Origin: Allocoleopsis sp036703385 | GTDB taxonomy: Bacteria > Cyanobacteriota > Cyanobacteriia > Cyanobacteriales > Coleofasciculaceae | Direction of reading: 5' to 3' | NCBI RefSeq assembly: GCF_036703385.1 | Contig: NZ_DATNPA010000295.1 | Coordinates: 1-64,000 of the forward strand | DNA: 64,000 nucleotides | Shown here: positions 23,318 to 32,632 of the stretch, piece after piece | Position numbering within the stretch: position 1 is the first letter of the stretch | Layout of the letters: every line of letters begins with the position of its first letter | The notes under the pieces: model-generated | What the model saw: the letters and a program-made list of their open reading frames with translations, nothing else | What the model was told of the DNA's origin: nothing | The model's database searches: none | Position numbers and translations under genes: made by a program

Positions 23318-26300
23318 ATAATCGCGCTCTCCGTTTTGCAAACCGAGAAAATGTTGCCAACCTGCTATACATTTTAAACCCCGCGACTTCTAACCGCCTG
23401 TCAACTTCTTGGCGTCGGGTCTGATTAATCTGTAGCTGCTGCAACACATCAACTAAGTTTGTAGGAGTACCAACGCTTGTCCGCCCCAGTAGCTGATTGG
23501 TAAGTAAGTTTGAATACAGGTTACGCAAAACTGGCATCAGCCCTTGTTGAAACGATCGCACACCACTGATTGCCCCGGCGCTGCCTTCTTGATTGAGTCG
23601 CCCATGCAATTCCTCAGCAATATAAGCCGCATCCGCTTGCTGCTGCATCAAACGAATGATAGCGGCGTACCTCTCCCTATCACCCATTGAGGCGTAAAGC
23701 GTGCCCGATTCTTTATTAACGGCATCTAAAATCTGTGCTTCTCGTTCCGCAATTTGCCGTAGATAAGCCGTATATCGCGTGTTAGTGGCGCTAATATTAG
23801 CCGCTGTTGTTTTGGCTTTAGCTGACGCAATGGCAATAACAGGTGCAGGTAAATCTGATTGTCGCTTCACCCCTATATCTTGTATCCCTGAAATTGCCGC
23901 AATCTTCGCTAACACAAGGTCAGGATTTTTAGGGGTTTTAAACCGTTGCGCTCGATTTGGCTCAATATCTTCCAAGTCACTGACTAATAGTTCATTACTA
24001 TCCGTTACCTGAAACGTTAATCGATAACCATAATCCCGTTCTAATTCCCCACACACATCTTGTAATTCATCCCACAACTCTTCCTTGGTTTGCCTTAAGC
24101 TTCGCATCTGATTAGATAGCGTTGCAAGTTCCATATACAGTGCCAGTGCCCCATCACGCCCCCCTGCCGAGGCGGCGGTAATCACTTCAATCTCACTTGG
24201 GGTAAAAACCTGCTCCAAAGCGGCTGGATTATTCGATATTGACATTAACTGCTCAGGTGTTACTCCACGAGCAGCAGACTTTACCCAAATGTCATCAAGC
24301 TGGGTTCGTCTTCTAGCACTTAGCGCCTCAACTTCTTGTTTAATTTCCGCTGCGGTGGTGCGTAATGTTTCAGTATTAACTGTCTTTCCACCTACTTGAT
24401 ACAACAGTTCGCGATCCAAGTCTTGTTGCAAGCGCGATCGATAGGCTTCTAATGTATTAATTCGACTTGCAAACTCAGACTGCATCAACTGCTCATTCGT
24501 TTCAATTTCCTGTCGTATAGCGTCCAAACTACGACGGGCTAAATTGTAAGCAATGATATCGGTTTCTCTTAATAATTCCAATTCCGCCAACACATTGGCA
24601 GCATCGCGTTGTATAGCAGGAATAAATACCTGCTGCTTTCCTTGCCAAAATGCCAGCTCTGTTTGCACCCCAGCTAATCGCTCACCAACAACCCGTTTAA
24701 TGGTGCCGTAATTTAAAATCCCCTCAACCTGCTCAATAACCGCTAGTGCCTGCGATCGCAAAGAAGCAACTGCACGGCGTTTAACTTCTACCGCTTCATC
24801 CAACCCAATTGGTGTATCTCGCGCCCTTTTTGGCATCGATTCATCAGCTTGAGTTTTCGACTCTTCATAAAGCGGGATATTTCGCATGATATACCCCGTA
24901 CTAATTGTAGGGTCAGTTACTATTCGTAACTGATTTAACCATTGCTGCAACTGGGTATTTCTTTCATCCAGCATTTCAGAAACATTTCGAGTGATTGCCT
25001 CTAACTGTTCCTCATACAACCGCTTACTCGGTTCTCCCCCAGGTGTCTCCCACTCTTCTACAACCTTTGCAAAGGTTTCCCCTCGACGCAATAACTCATT
25101 AAATTTAGATTCAACGTTTCTGCGATACTTAGCTAACTGGGAACTTAATTCTCGATTGGCATTGTCAATAATTACCCGTTGCTCCTTAGCTATACCGTAA
25201 GCTTGCTGTTGCTCCGATGTCAAACGCTCTATACGTTCCGGTATGCTATTAACTAACCGATCCTTCTTCCGACGAAGTTCTTCAAGTGCTGCAACAAGTT
25301 GTGTTGGTGTTTGTTGGATTTGTGTTTGTTCGATTTGCTCATCAACCGCCCTAATTAAACCATCTAAATTCTTGACAAAGTCAACTTCTTCATTATTTTT
25401 AACTTGTTCTAAAAGCCGTTCAATTGTTCTAATAAAACCTTGAATTGTTGGAAAATTATCCCCAGCTTGTTGAGGGGTTATTTGTCGAAGCTGAGAAAGC
25501 TCTAATTCTAAATCCCGAATCAATAGGCCCTGTTGCTGCTTGATTGGGGAGTTGGATTTTAACCCGTTTAACAATTCAAGTACGCGATCGCGCACTCCAA
25601 CTAAATCAGTTCTTGCCGCAACCAAAGCCGACACCTCAGTGGTTGGCGTATTAATGGCCTTTTCGACTTGTTTAATCGCTTGATTAATATCGCGTGTAGC
25701 ATTTTGAATCTTTTGCGTTACTGCCGCTTTTCGCCGCCCAGTTGAGGTAAATAAATCTTCACCCAACGGGTCGTCAATATCCAAAGCCAGTTCTTCAAAC
25801 TCCCGAACCAGCGCTTCAGCCTCTTGCAGAGTCGTACTTAAGCGGTCTTGCGTAATCAACGAAACCGACGTAGCACTTTTAGACGCAGCTATAACTTGCA
25901 AAGCTGTATTTCGTGCTGTAGCTAGCGCCTCACCCAACGTCTTCTTGCTAAATCGTTGCCGTTTAGCCGCTTCAAGTTCCAAGCGAACTTGGGCATTATA
26001 GTCATTCACCCGTTCGGTTAAAGCGGATTGAGCATTACTTGCTCTATCAAAGAGTTCTTGCTGTTCAATACGAGTCGCTGCCCGCTCTTGTCGAATCGTT
26101 CGCCCCACCCATGGTGTGGGAGGGACTGGCGTTGTGCGATAGGGCATGGATGGGGTTGGAGGAACAACTGTTCCGAGTCCAGGTAATGGTGTTGTTTGAT
26201 TTGTTCGCCTTGGTGGCGGTTCTGCCCCTGGCGGTAATTGTAGAGAATTCGGAATTGTTAATTCGGAATTCGGAATTGTTGGAGGTATTAATTGCAAATT

Positions 26301-29222
26301 CCGAATTCCTAATTCCGAACTGGAAACTCCCTGCGGTTGCACCCCACCCACGGGTTGAGTCGGAGGAATGGGCATGGTATACATCCGCCCTGCCAACCGT
26401 TCCCGTATCCTATTTTTTACCTCCTCCGACAAATACAACGTCCCTTCCTGCTCTACCCTTCGTCCTAACCGTTCAATTAAATCCTCCGTTGCATCCACCC
26501 CAGGTTGCCCAAACTGTCCTCCTGCCCTAAACTCCCGCACAATCGTTTGAGCCAACTTTGGTCCAATATCCAACATTGCCGCGATCGCGTCTGCCGCCTC
26601 TTTATCCCCAACCTGCAACAACAAGTTATTCAAGTTCTGGGTATAGTTCCGGCTTTGTAAATTCCGAACTGTAATCTTCCCCACCCCAGGAATCGCCGCC
26701 AACTCATCTAAGTTTGTAATTGGCGTCCCCAATGCCGCCATACGACGAATAGCTGTATAAATAGCCTGCGCGATCGCCCTTCTCCGTTTCAAGCTCAGCC
26801 CCGCAGGGAGCAACCGTGCAATCTCCTCCACTGTCGCCGTATTTAAATTAATCCCACCAACTATCAACTCCCCTGGTGGCCCATCAATCCGAGCTGGTGG
26901 TAACCCCAACACATTCTGCACCTGCCGCTCAATTGCCCCCTGTACCCCTTGCGCCTGCCGCTCCACCGCTTCTAAATCCGGCACACTATCGTGCAACGCC
27001 CGCAACTGTCCCATAATCCCAGCCTGAGATTGCGCGACCTGAATACTAAATGTCCCCGGTGCCCCATAAATCTTCTCGTACACCGCATCCACGACATGGG
27101 CATAATCCCGCTGCTTCTGCAACAACCGCATAATTGCCAAATACCGATCGCGATCACTCATCGTTTCATAACGAGTTCCAGGCTGCTTATTCAACGCCTC
27201 CCGGATATTCGTCGCGGTTAAATTCAGCTTTTCCAAATAATTTCGATACTCCCCTTGAGTTCCCGTTTGAGCCAATTGGGCTACCAACGCTTGCGCTTTC
27301 CTGCTAGGGGTTGATGCACTGCGAGGGGGTGGTAACCGTTTTCCCCTACCAACCGCTTGCCCCATCTCCCCCCTTGCTCGTAGTATCATCCGAGCCAAAT
27401 CTTGCAAGCTCAAATCCCGTAAATTCCCAGCCTGTCTTAAATCCGGCAACTGATTCAATAAATCAGGGGGAAGGAAGAACTGGGGAACTAACGCTTGTTC
27501 TGGAGGTGTTACGCGATCGCGTTCATACTGTTTCCGCAACTCCTCCACCATTTGGGCTTCAGCTATTGTCAACCCATAAATAGTGGTCAGTGAGGTTGTG
27601 TTCACTGTCCTCAAATCCAACCCAGTGGGTAGCTTGCTCAACGTCCCCTGCTGCTCTGCTTCGGTAAGAATTTCAGCCGGAAGTACCGGACGCGATTGCA
27701 CCGCTTCAACCTGTTGCGCCCTATCCAACGCACCAATAACTTGCTGTTCCATCTGCCTCGCCAAACCACCCGGTTGCGGTGTTGGCCCCACAGGTTGAAT
27801 AGGTACTACTCCCCCAGCCTGCGTCCCTGGTTGTCGCCCAATCTGTTGTTGCTGCAACCGTTCCTTCTGCCCCTTCATAATCATGTACAGCACCCCCAAG
27901 CTTAGTGCTGCACCCCCGGTGACCATAATTGCCCTTGCCAACCGCCTTGCCTGTTCTTGTTTCTGCCGCTCCGCCTCTTGCTGACGAGCCAACTGCTGGC
28001 GCTGAATATCCTCCACCCCTCGCTGGATTGCCCTTGCTGCACCCGCAATAGCAACGGTTGTCCCAATCACATTTTTTAAAACATTCCACCCACCTTTCAA
28101 CGGCTCAACTTGTCTGTTCTCCAAGTTCCGACCAGGGTCGGCTGTCATATCTCGATCTTTTTTTCGTCCCTCAATAATTCCAATCCACAGACAACGATCG
28201 TTGGCGTGGCAGGGAATTACGAGCTTTGTTGGGTCAATGCGTTGCTTAAACGCAAATTGATGCTGTGCCAGCAAAACATCCAACTCAATCACAATCCCGT
28301 TACGACTTCGACATAGCTTGCACACCCGCAGGTCTTCCAATGACTGCCACCTAACCCGTTTCACATTGGCCTGAGTGTAAACCTGCAACCGACCCAAACT
28401 ATACGCCGCACTAATTTCCGTCGCTGCAATTGTCTTCGCCCTACTCCTAAACGTCTGCGTCCCCGGCACCCGCAATGTTGTCCTAACGAGCTTTTCCCCG
28501 ATCGCGACATCAGGGTCTTTAATCTCCTCCAAACTCTGCCGCCCCAAAGCCAGATTAATTTGTTGGAGTAACTTTACGCGATCGCGTCGAGGTATCCCGC
28601 CAGCCCCATGAGTGGAAACAGCATTCATGACGGACGCTTGTACGCGATCGCGCGTTTTTTCATTCACATCATTAGCTAGATACAATACCCGCTGCTCGAC
28701 GGCACTTTGCAAATCGGTATTCCTTAACGGGTAGCCATAATCTGGGGGGTAAGCGGTGTAGAACGGCTCTTGAGGATAATCAGGTAACGGGTAATCCGCA
28801 AACTCTGCCCTATTAAAATTCCCCGGACTTCGTCCCGCTAGACTACGTCTCGCAACGCTTTCGCTAACATCTGCCGCCTGCTGGTTGGCAATATTCAACC
28901 CTTTCACCGCATGAAAACACCCCACATCCCAAGTGTCATTCCACAACCCTTGTAGCAACCCCTGGAAATTCCCACTCAGTTGCCACGGATTTTTCTCAAT
29001 GAATGCGCGATCGCCCTTCTCCAATGCTGGCTCAATTTTCTTCCACCACAGGTCTGTTGAGTTATACCCCACGGTAGTGAGTAATCCTGTGTAGCGATCT
29101 TCCCGACTATCCAGCGCCTGGGCTATCTCCTCTTTAGGTAAGATAGGTTCATCGTCAGCATACGGAATAGGTTCCTCGTCTTGAAACTGAGCAATAATTG
29201 GGGAAAAGGTGGAGTCGAACAC
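23298..29222 (-). CDS. giant MuF-domain head protein with helix-hairpin-helix and coiled-coil regions
   Basis: 1974 residues, many times the size of a plain MuF minor head protein. Residues about 200-345 match the MuF core, with VCKLCRSRNG (about 300) and PCHANDRC (about 339). A hydrophobic helix (IMVTGGAALSLGVLYMIMK, about 430-450) follows, then a Pro/Gln-rich linker. Two helix-hairpin-helix motifs lie at about 790 (INLNTATVEEIARLLPAG) and 836-854 (LAAIPGVGKITVRNLQ). A long coiled coil fills about 1050-1800. A block around 668-730 (MSDRDRYLAIMRLLQKQ) is repeated near the C-terminus at about 1828-1890 (MGDRERYAAIIRLMQQQ). Likely packaged or portal-associated; may enter the cell with DNA. Confidence 0.8.
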   Translation of the reverse strand: MFDSTFSPIIAQFQDEEPIPYADDEPILPKEEIAQALDSREDRYTGLLTTVGYNSTDLWWKKIEPALEKGDRAFIEKNPWQLSGNFQGLLQGLWNDTWDVGCFHAVKGLNIANQQAADVSESVARRSLAGRSPGNFNRAEFADYPLPDYPQEPFYTAYPPDYGYPLRNTDLQSAVEQRVLYLANDVNEKTRDRVQASVMNAVSTHGAGGIPRRDRVKLLQQINLALGRQSLEEIKDPDVAIGEKLVRTTLRVPGTQTFRSRAKTIAATEISAAYSLGRLQVYTQANVKRVRWQSLEDLRVCKLCRSRNGIVIELDVLLAQHQFAFKQRIDPTKLVIPCHANDRCLWIGIIEGRKKDRDMTADPGRNLENRQVEPLKGGWNVLKNVIGTTVAIAGAARAIQRGVEDIQRQQLARQQEAERQKQEQARRLARAIMVTGGAALSLGVLYMIMKGQKERLQQQQIGRQPGTQAGGVVPIQPVGPTPQPGGLARQMEQQVIGALDRAQQVEAVQSRPVLPAEILTEAEQQGTLSKLPTGLDLRTVNTTSLTTIYGLTIAEAQMVEELRKQYERDRVTPPEQALVPQFFLPPDLLNQLPDLRQAGNLRDLSLQDLARMILRARGEMGQAVGRGKRLPPPRSASTPSRKAQALVAQLAQTGTQGEYRNYLEKLNLTATNIREALNKQPGTRYETMSDRDRYLAIMRLLQKQRDYAHVVDAVYEKIYGAPGTFSIQVAQSQAGIMGQLRALHDSVPDLEAVERQAQGVQGAIERQVQNVLGLPPARIDGPPGELIVGGINLNTATVEEIARLLPAGLSLKRRRAIAQAIYTAIRRMAALGTPITNLDELAAIPGVGKITVRNLQSRNYTQNLNNLLLQVGDKEAADAIAAMLDIGPKLAQTIVREFRAGGQFGQPGVDATEDLIERLGRRVEQEGTLYLSEEVKNRIRERLAGRMYTMPIPPTQPVGGVQPQGVSSSELGIRNLQLIPPTIPNSELTIPNSLQLPPGAEPPPRRTNQTTPLPGLGTVVPPTPSMPYRTTPVPPTPWVGRTIRQERAATRIEQQELFDRASNAQSALTERVNDYNAQVRLELEAAKRQRFSKKTLGEALATARNTALQVIAASKSATSVSLITQDRLSTTLQEAEALVREFEELALDIDDPLGEDLFTSTGRRKAAVTQKIQNATRDINQAIKQVEKAINTPTTEVSALVAARTDLVGVRDRVLELLNGLKSNSPIKQQQGLLIRDLELELSQLRQITPQQAGDNFPTIQGFIRTIERLLEQVKNNEEVDFVKNLDGLIRAVDEQIEQTQIQQTPTQLVAALEELRRKKDRLVNSIPERIERLTSEQQQAYGIAKEQRVIIDNANRELSSQLAKYRRNVESKFNELLRRGETFAKVVEEWETPGGEPSKRLYEEQLEAITRNVSEMLDERNTQLQQWLNQLRIVTDPTISTGYIMRNIPLYEESKTQADESMPKRARDTPIGLDEAVEVKRRAVASLRSQALAVIEQVEGILNYGTIKRVVGERLAGVQTELAFWQGKQQVFIPAIQRDAANVLAELELLRETDIIAYNLARRSLDAIRQEIETNEQLMQSEFASRINTLEAYRSRLQQDLDRELLYQVGGKTVNTETLRTTAAEIKQEVEALSARRRTQLDDIWVKSAARGVTPEQLMSISNNPAALEQVFTPSEIEVITAASAGGRDGALALYMELATLSNQMRSLRQTKEELWDELQDVCGELERDYGYRLTFQVTDSNELLVSDLEDIEPNRAQRFKTPKNPDLVLAKIAAISGIQDIGVKRQSDLPAPVIAIASAKAKTTAANISATNTRYTAYLRQIAEREAQILDAVNKESGTLYASMGDRERYAAIIRLMQQQADAAYIAEELHGRLNQEGSAGAISGVRSFQQGLMPVLRNLYSNLLTNQLLGRTSVGTPTNLVDVLQQLQINQTRRQEVDRRLEVAGFKMYSRLATFSRFAKRRARLYGYGKK
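26244..26320. repeat. AATTCGGAATT-type low-complexity repeat inside the MuF gene
   Basis: The stretch alternates GAATTCGGAATTGTTAATT-like units on one arm with ATTCCGAATTCCTAATTCC-like units on the other, forming both direct and inverted repeats. It is translated as part of the Pro-rich linker (NSELGIRNLQL, NSELTIPNS). Such strings are typical of cyanobacterial spacer DNA and are odd within a virion gene. Confidence 0.75.
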
Positions 29223-29233
29223 AGGGTATAGCC

Positions 29234-29506
29234 ATGAAGCACAACACTCTTAGAATTATCACCTTTGCCAATGGTCGATATCCCATGTCTATGGACAAAA
29301 TAAACTTTAAGGTGCAAGCGACCCAAAACTTAGTAGACGGCGACTTCAAGACTAATGCCATACATGGGCCGAGAAAATTACTCAAAGGCGAAGAAATGGT
29401 AGTGGACAAAATTTTTATTAATGCCTTTGGGTTGCACGTCCAAGGCAGCAATCCACGAAGACAGATTGTAAACTTGATGCCAATAGATTTGAATTTAATT
29501 GATTAA
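29234..29506 (+). CDS. hypothetical protein, 90 aa
   Basis: ATG 29234 (MKHNTLRIITFANGRYPM) gives the natural protein; the frame also extends upstream into the MuF gene. Beta-rich, no known motif. Only 11 bases separate it from the divergent MuF start, so the promoters of the two must lie inside each other's coding DNA. Confidence 0.55.
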   Translation: MKHNTLRIITFANGRYPMSMDKINFKVQATQNLVDGDFKTNAIHGPRKLLKGEEMVVDKIFINAFGLHVQGSNPRRQIVNLMPIDLNLID

Positions 29507-29520
29507 AGGCGCGATCGCGT

Positions 29521-29787
29521 ATGACACAATCCTTAGATTGTAGTCACAACAACTACGACTATTGGGATGACTCTGAATACTGGCTTAACGAACCCGACGA
29601 GGATGAGCCATTAGACGAGCTGGAAGAATGGCTCGGTGGAAGATGCGGTTACAGTGAAGAATTCGGGGGTTGCTCTGAAGCTGGGAGTGAAGAGTGCGAG
29701 TTCGAGTGCCCACTTCGGGATGAGCTATATGGAACATTGCGTGATCGCGGTCAGCGCGAAGAATTTTGGGAAAACGATGAGTATTAA
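29521..29787 (+). CDS. hypothetical strongly acidic protein, 88 aa
   Basis: MTQSLDCSHNNYDYWDDSEY and a run of Asp/Glu give a very low pI; six Cys residues (CGYSEEFGGC, ECEFEC) might bind metal. AAAGGCGCGATCGCGT directly precedes the ATG, so HIP1 fills the spacer. A DNA-mimic role would fit the composition but is a guess. Confidence 0.5.
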   Translation: MTQSLDCSHNNYDYWDDSEYWLNEPDEDEPLDELEEWLGGRCGYSEEFGGCSEAGSEECEFECPLRDELYGTLRDRGQREEFWENDEY

Positions 29788-29805
29788 AGGAGGCGCGATC
29801 GCGTA

Positions 29806-30405
29806 ATGTCCTATAACTACTATCAACTTCGTTCCGTTCGTCATATCCGTTACACATCAATTCGCCAATCTGACCAAGCGGATTTTGCCTTTAACCCATT
29901 TGGTGCCGTTGCCAAAATAGCCAGCGTTGCACCCGCGACTCGTGATGCTTTCCGTGCCCGACGGCTCCTCAAAGCCAAGGGTTCAAGTTTACCCAACCAG
30001 ATTCGGGGCAGCATTCAAAAAGGATTTGGCTCCTACTTAGAAGGCATCCACACCGCCTCTTTATCCGGTGCTGGTGCGCGATCGCTCTACAAAGGCGGAC
30101 GCAGTGCTATGCGAGCGGTTAAAAATGCTGCACCCAATACAAACAGGTTGCAAAAAATGACCGCAGGCGCTAAACAAGGACTGACCAAAGGGGGCGCGAG
30201 CTTACGACGGAGTGCCGCAGGCGCAACCATCGACCGATTAAGAAGTCCACTGTCAGCGGTTGTTCCCTCTGCGGTGGGCGACACGGTTAAAATCTATAAA
30301 TCAATTCGTCCCAAAGGATTTAAACTACCTGGGACGAAAAGGAAAATAGGAAGTCAAATTTTTGCAGGCATCAAACGCAGTGGTTCAATCTTGGGGGTTG
30401 GCTAA
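29806..30405 (+). CDS. hypothetical basic protein, 199 aa
   Basis: Gly/Ala/Arg/Lys-rich with few acidic residues (ARRLLKAKGSSLPNQIRG, KGGRSAMRAVKNAAPNTNR), suggesting DNA contact or a virion-internal protein. AAAGGAGGCGCGATCGCGTA precedes the ATG. It follows the acidic protein by 18 bases, an unusual acidic/basic gene pair. Its stop overlaps the ATG of the small membrane protein (TAATG). Confidence 0.5.
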   Translation: MSYNYYQLRSVRHIRYTSIRQSDQADFAFNPFGAVAKIASVAPATRDAFRARRLLKAKGSSLPNQIRGSIQKGFGSYLEGIHTASLSGAGARSLYKGGRSAMRAVKNAAPNTNRLQKMTAGAKQGLTKGGASLRRSAAGATIDRLRSPLSAVVPSAVGDTVKIYKSIRPKGFKLPGTKRKIGSQIFAGIKRSGSILGVG

Positions 30406-30512
30406 TGTCTAACGAAGAGAAACCTAAATTTACTTGGGATGATTGGTCTTTTTTCCTCATTATTATCCCCATCCTCGCGATCGTATTTTTGGTGTTTATT
30501 TTGTTGCCGTGA
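30405..30512 (+). CDS. single-span membrane protein, 35 aa
   Basis: MSNEEKPKFTWDDWSFFLII and then a hydrophobic stretch ending FILLP: a short polar N-terminus and one transmembrane helix. Starts in the TAATG overlap with the upstream gene and ends 2 bases before the palindromic repeat. Small one-span proteins near packaging genes may be holin or spanin-like; unproven. Confidence 0.6.
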   Translation: MSNEEKPKFTWDDWSFFLIIIPILAIVFLVFILLP

Positions 30513-30513
30513 G

Positions 30514-30532
30514 TGACAACTAATAGTTGTCA
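30514..30532. repeat. TGACAACT palindrome, copy 4
   Basis: TGACAACTAATAGTTGTCA between the convergent 35-aa membrane protein and the 64-aa minus-strand gene. Confidence 0.9.
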
Positions 30533-30535
30533 GCG

Positions 30536-30730
30536 TTAATCAACTCTTTCACACACACAAGTCGTTCTGGCAGAACACGGATCGCTGTACGAATCGTAGT
30601 GGTACTTGACGAAACCGCGATCAATACAGCGATAGTCGTGGCGTTCGAGTGTGCTGCACCAGGTGAGAAGAAGCGCAATTCCACCAACTAACCCACCTAA
30701 CACCCAGCACCCACAGGTTTTTGTATTCAT
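30536..30730 (-). CDS. small membrane-anchored protein, 64 aa
   Basis: N-terminal hydrophobic helix (CGCWVLGGLVGGIALLLTWC) acts as a membrane anchor or signal; the exported part has five Cys (YRCIDRG, DPCSARTTCVC) able to form disulfides. The start overlaps the terminase stop (TAATG). A spanin-like or superinfection role is possible but not shown. Confidence 0.55.
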   Translation of the reverse strand: MNTKTCGCWVLGGLVGGIALLLTWCSTLERHDYRCIDRGFVKYHYDSYSDPCSARTTCVCERVD

Positions 30731-32322
30731 TAAAAATACCCCCGAATTTCTCTAGCTGAACTACGTTCCCGCGCTTGTTCCTGTCTCCTGCGTGCCGCAC
30801 TAAAATCCATCACTTTATCGTCTTGGGCATCCTGCTTGAGTACCTTCCCCATCTTTTTACGAGCAGCATAGTTTGCCAGCACCAACGCGATCGCGGCATC
30901 ACCATGACGCTTCCCCCCATCTTTCCCCTTATACCGATTCCGCTCCGGCACCTTCGGCACCCCATTGTGTTCCTCAATAGCGGCGTGGTCGGTTTTAATA
31001 TCCTCGTCATACGGCATCCGCAACCGCTCATCTTCCAATGCCTTCTTATAATCCGGCATGGCTTCCAAGTACCACGGCTGTGACGGCATTACCTTTTCAA
31101 TCCGACTCGCCCCATACTTCGACTCAGCAAACTCAGCCAATGCCGTTCCATTCCCCCTAGCGTCACTTGCCCCACCACAAAAGTTAGGCAGGTTGTCAAT
31201 CACCCCGTACAAAATCTGCTCTTGTCGCTTAATTGGTACATTCCGCAGTTCTATCAACAACGGACAGTACAACCGCACCTTCCCTTCAACCGTCAACCCT
31301 CGCGAATCATCTTCTAGGAGTATCGCGATCGCGCTAATATCCCCGGTGCGTCCAAAGTCCATGCCGTAGTAACTTTTCTGATGACGTGGCAATGCATTGA
31401 GCAACGGGTAAATTTTTTCTTTAAGCCAGTCCTGAATCTCTGTTAACTGCACGGGCTGGGATTTGATATTAAATTCATCCGGCAGCGCCAACCTCACTAC
31501 AGAATACCTGCGATCCATCCGGGCTTCCACCAACAACGGTGGAATATAAGCCCCACCCCCAGCCTTGGGATTACAGAACAATTCTTCATCTGCATCATCC
31601 CCGTACTGGTCGATCATGTCCTGTCGCCATTTTTCTTGCCCCTTAAGCGACCAGTCTTTCCCCGTCATCAAGCAAATGCGCTTATACAATCCATCCGCGA
31701 TCGCGTCATCAAACGTGACTTTATGCAACAAGTACGGACGCTTCCCAGCTTTCACTTCTTCAATCAGCTGGTTAAACGCATTAGTCACACCATCGTGGGT
31801 ACTTATAATGTGTACACTTCCTCCCCACATAAGAAGCGCGATCGCGGCTTTGAGCAGTTCCATTGGGTTAGGGTGAAAGGCAAACTCATCTAAAATTACT
31901 CGCCCCTTCTTCCCCCGCAAGTTTGTTGGTCGTGAGGTTAACCCCGTCACCCGATACCCCGACGCCAGCTTAATGCGGTACGCGAGGATATCTTTCTCTG
32001 ACTGAATCACCTCTTCCCCAAACATCACCCCTTCATCAATCAGTTCCCGTTTACTAACCGCTGTTACCTCACTTGCTACTTCTTGGTACTGCTTCACCCA
32101 AAAGGTGCAGTCTTGCATAAACTCCAGTGCCCCTTCCTCATTTGCGCCAATGTACCAAGTGTCTTTTCCCCCTCGCCCAGACGTTGCCGCCTTCAACACT
32201 GAATCAGCCGCCTCTGCCCACGTAATCCCAATCTGGCGGCTTTTCTCAATAATCTTGACTTCACTCTTGTCTAATATCCAACGCTGCTGATACGGCAGCA
32301 GTACCGCTTCTGTATCTGACAT
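30730..32322 (-). CDS. terL: terminase large subunit (Mu Gp28-like)
   Basis: DNA-packaging motor and nuclease, 530 residues. ATPase: EKSRQIGITWAEA is the Walker A-like motif, VILDEFAF is Walker B, IISTHDG the coupling motif. Nuclease: YYGMDFGRTGDISA gives the first Asp, SDARGNGTALAEF the second, and KRHGDAAIALVLA the third. The order and wording fit the Gp28 family. No head-on partner portal (Gp29-like) is seen in the window. Divergent from the HTH gene at 32354. Confidence 0.92.
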   Translation of the reverse strand: MSDTEAVLLPYQQRWILDKSEVKIIEKSRQIGITWAEAADSVLKAATSGRGGKDTWYIGANEEGALEFMQDCTFWVKQYQEVASEVTAVSKRELIDEGVMFGEEVIQSEKDILAYRIKLASGYRVTGLTSRPTNLRGKKGRVILDEFAFHPNPMELLKAAIALLMWGGSVHIISTHDGVTNAFNQLIEEVKAGKRPYLLHKVTFDDAIADGLYKRICLMTGKDWSLKGQEKWRQDMIDQYGDDADEELFCNPKAGGGAYIPPLLVEARMDRRYSVVRLALPDEFNIKSQPVQLTEIQDWLKEKIYPLLNALPRHQKSYYGMDFGRTGDISAIAILLEDDSRGLTVEGKVRLYCPLLIELRNVPIKRQEQILYGVIDNLPNFCGGASDARGNGTALAEFAESKYGASRIEKVMPSQPWYLEAMPDYKKALEDERLRMPYDEDIKTDHAAIEEHNGVPKVPERNRYKGKDGGKRHGDAAIALVLANYAARKKMGKVLKQDAQDDKVMDFSAARRRQEQARERSSAREIRGYF

Positions 32323-32353
32323 ATTATAATAAATACAGTGTAGTTATTTATTT

Positions 32354-32632
32354 ATGAACGAAAAGGGTAAAGCGGCGTTAAAGCAGCTCAAAGCGTTTCT
32401 CAATGATAAGCCTGACGTGCAGGTAATGGGCGTGGGGACGGTAGCAAAGATACTGGGCTTGTCACGCGATCGCGCCCACAAGTTCATCAAATCAAATCCA
32501 CCCCGTCTTAAAGCTCAGTTAGGTTTAGGGTTGAATTCGAGCTATGAAATTAAAGTGGAGGACTTGCGAGAATTTATTGTGAGTGATTTTGGGCAAGCCA
32601 CTCCAGGACGGAAAAAGAAGGAGGTTGCATGA
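32354..32632 (+). CDS. small HTH DNA-binding protein, 92 aa
   Basis: VMGVGTVAKILGLSRDRAHKFIK is a MerR/excisionase-like HTH, followed by NSSYEIKVEDLREFIVS, the sort of wing seen in excisionase-type proteins. Divergent from terminase with only about 30 AT-rich bases between (ATTATAATAAATACAG), so the two likely share regulation. Stop overlaps the next ATG. Confidence 0.6.
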   Translation: MNEKGKAALKQLKAFLNDKPDVQVMGVGTVAKILGLSRDRAHKFIKSNPPRLKAQLGLGLNSSYEIKVEDLREFIVSDFGQATPGRKKKEVA

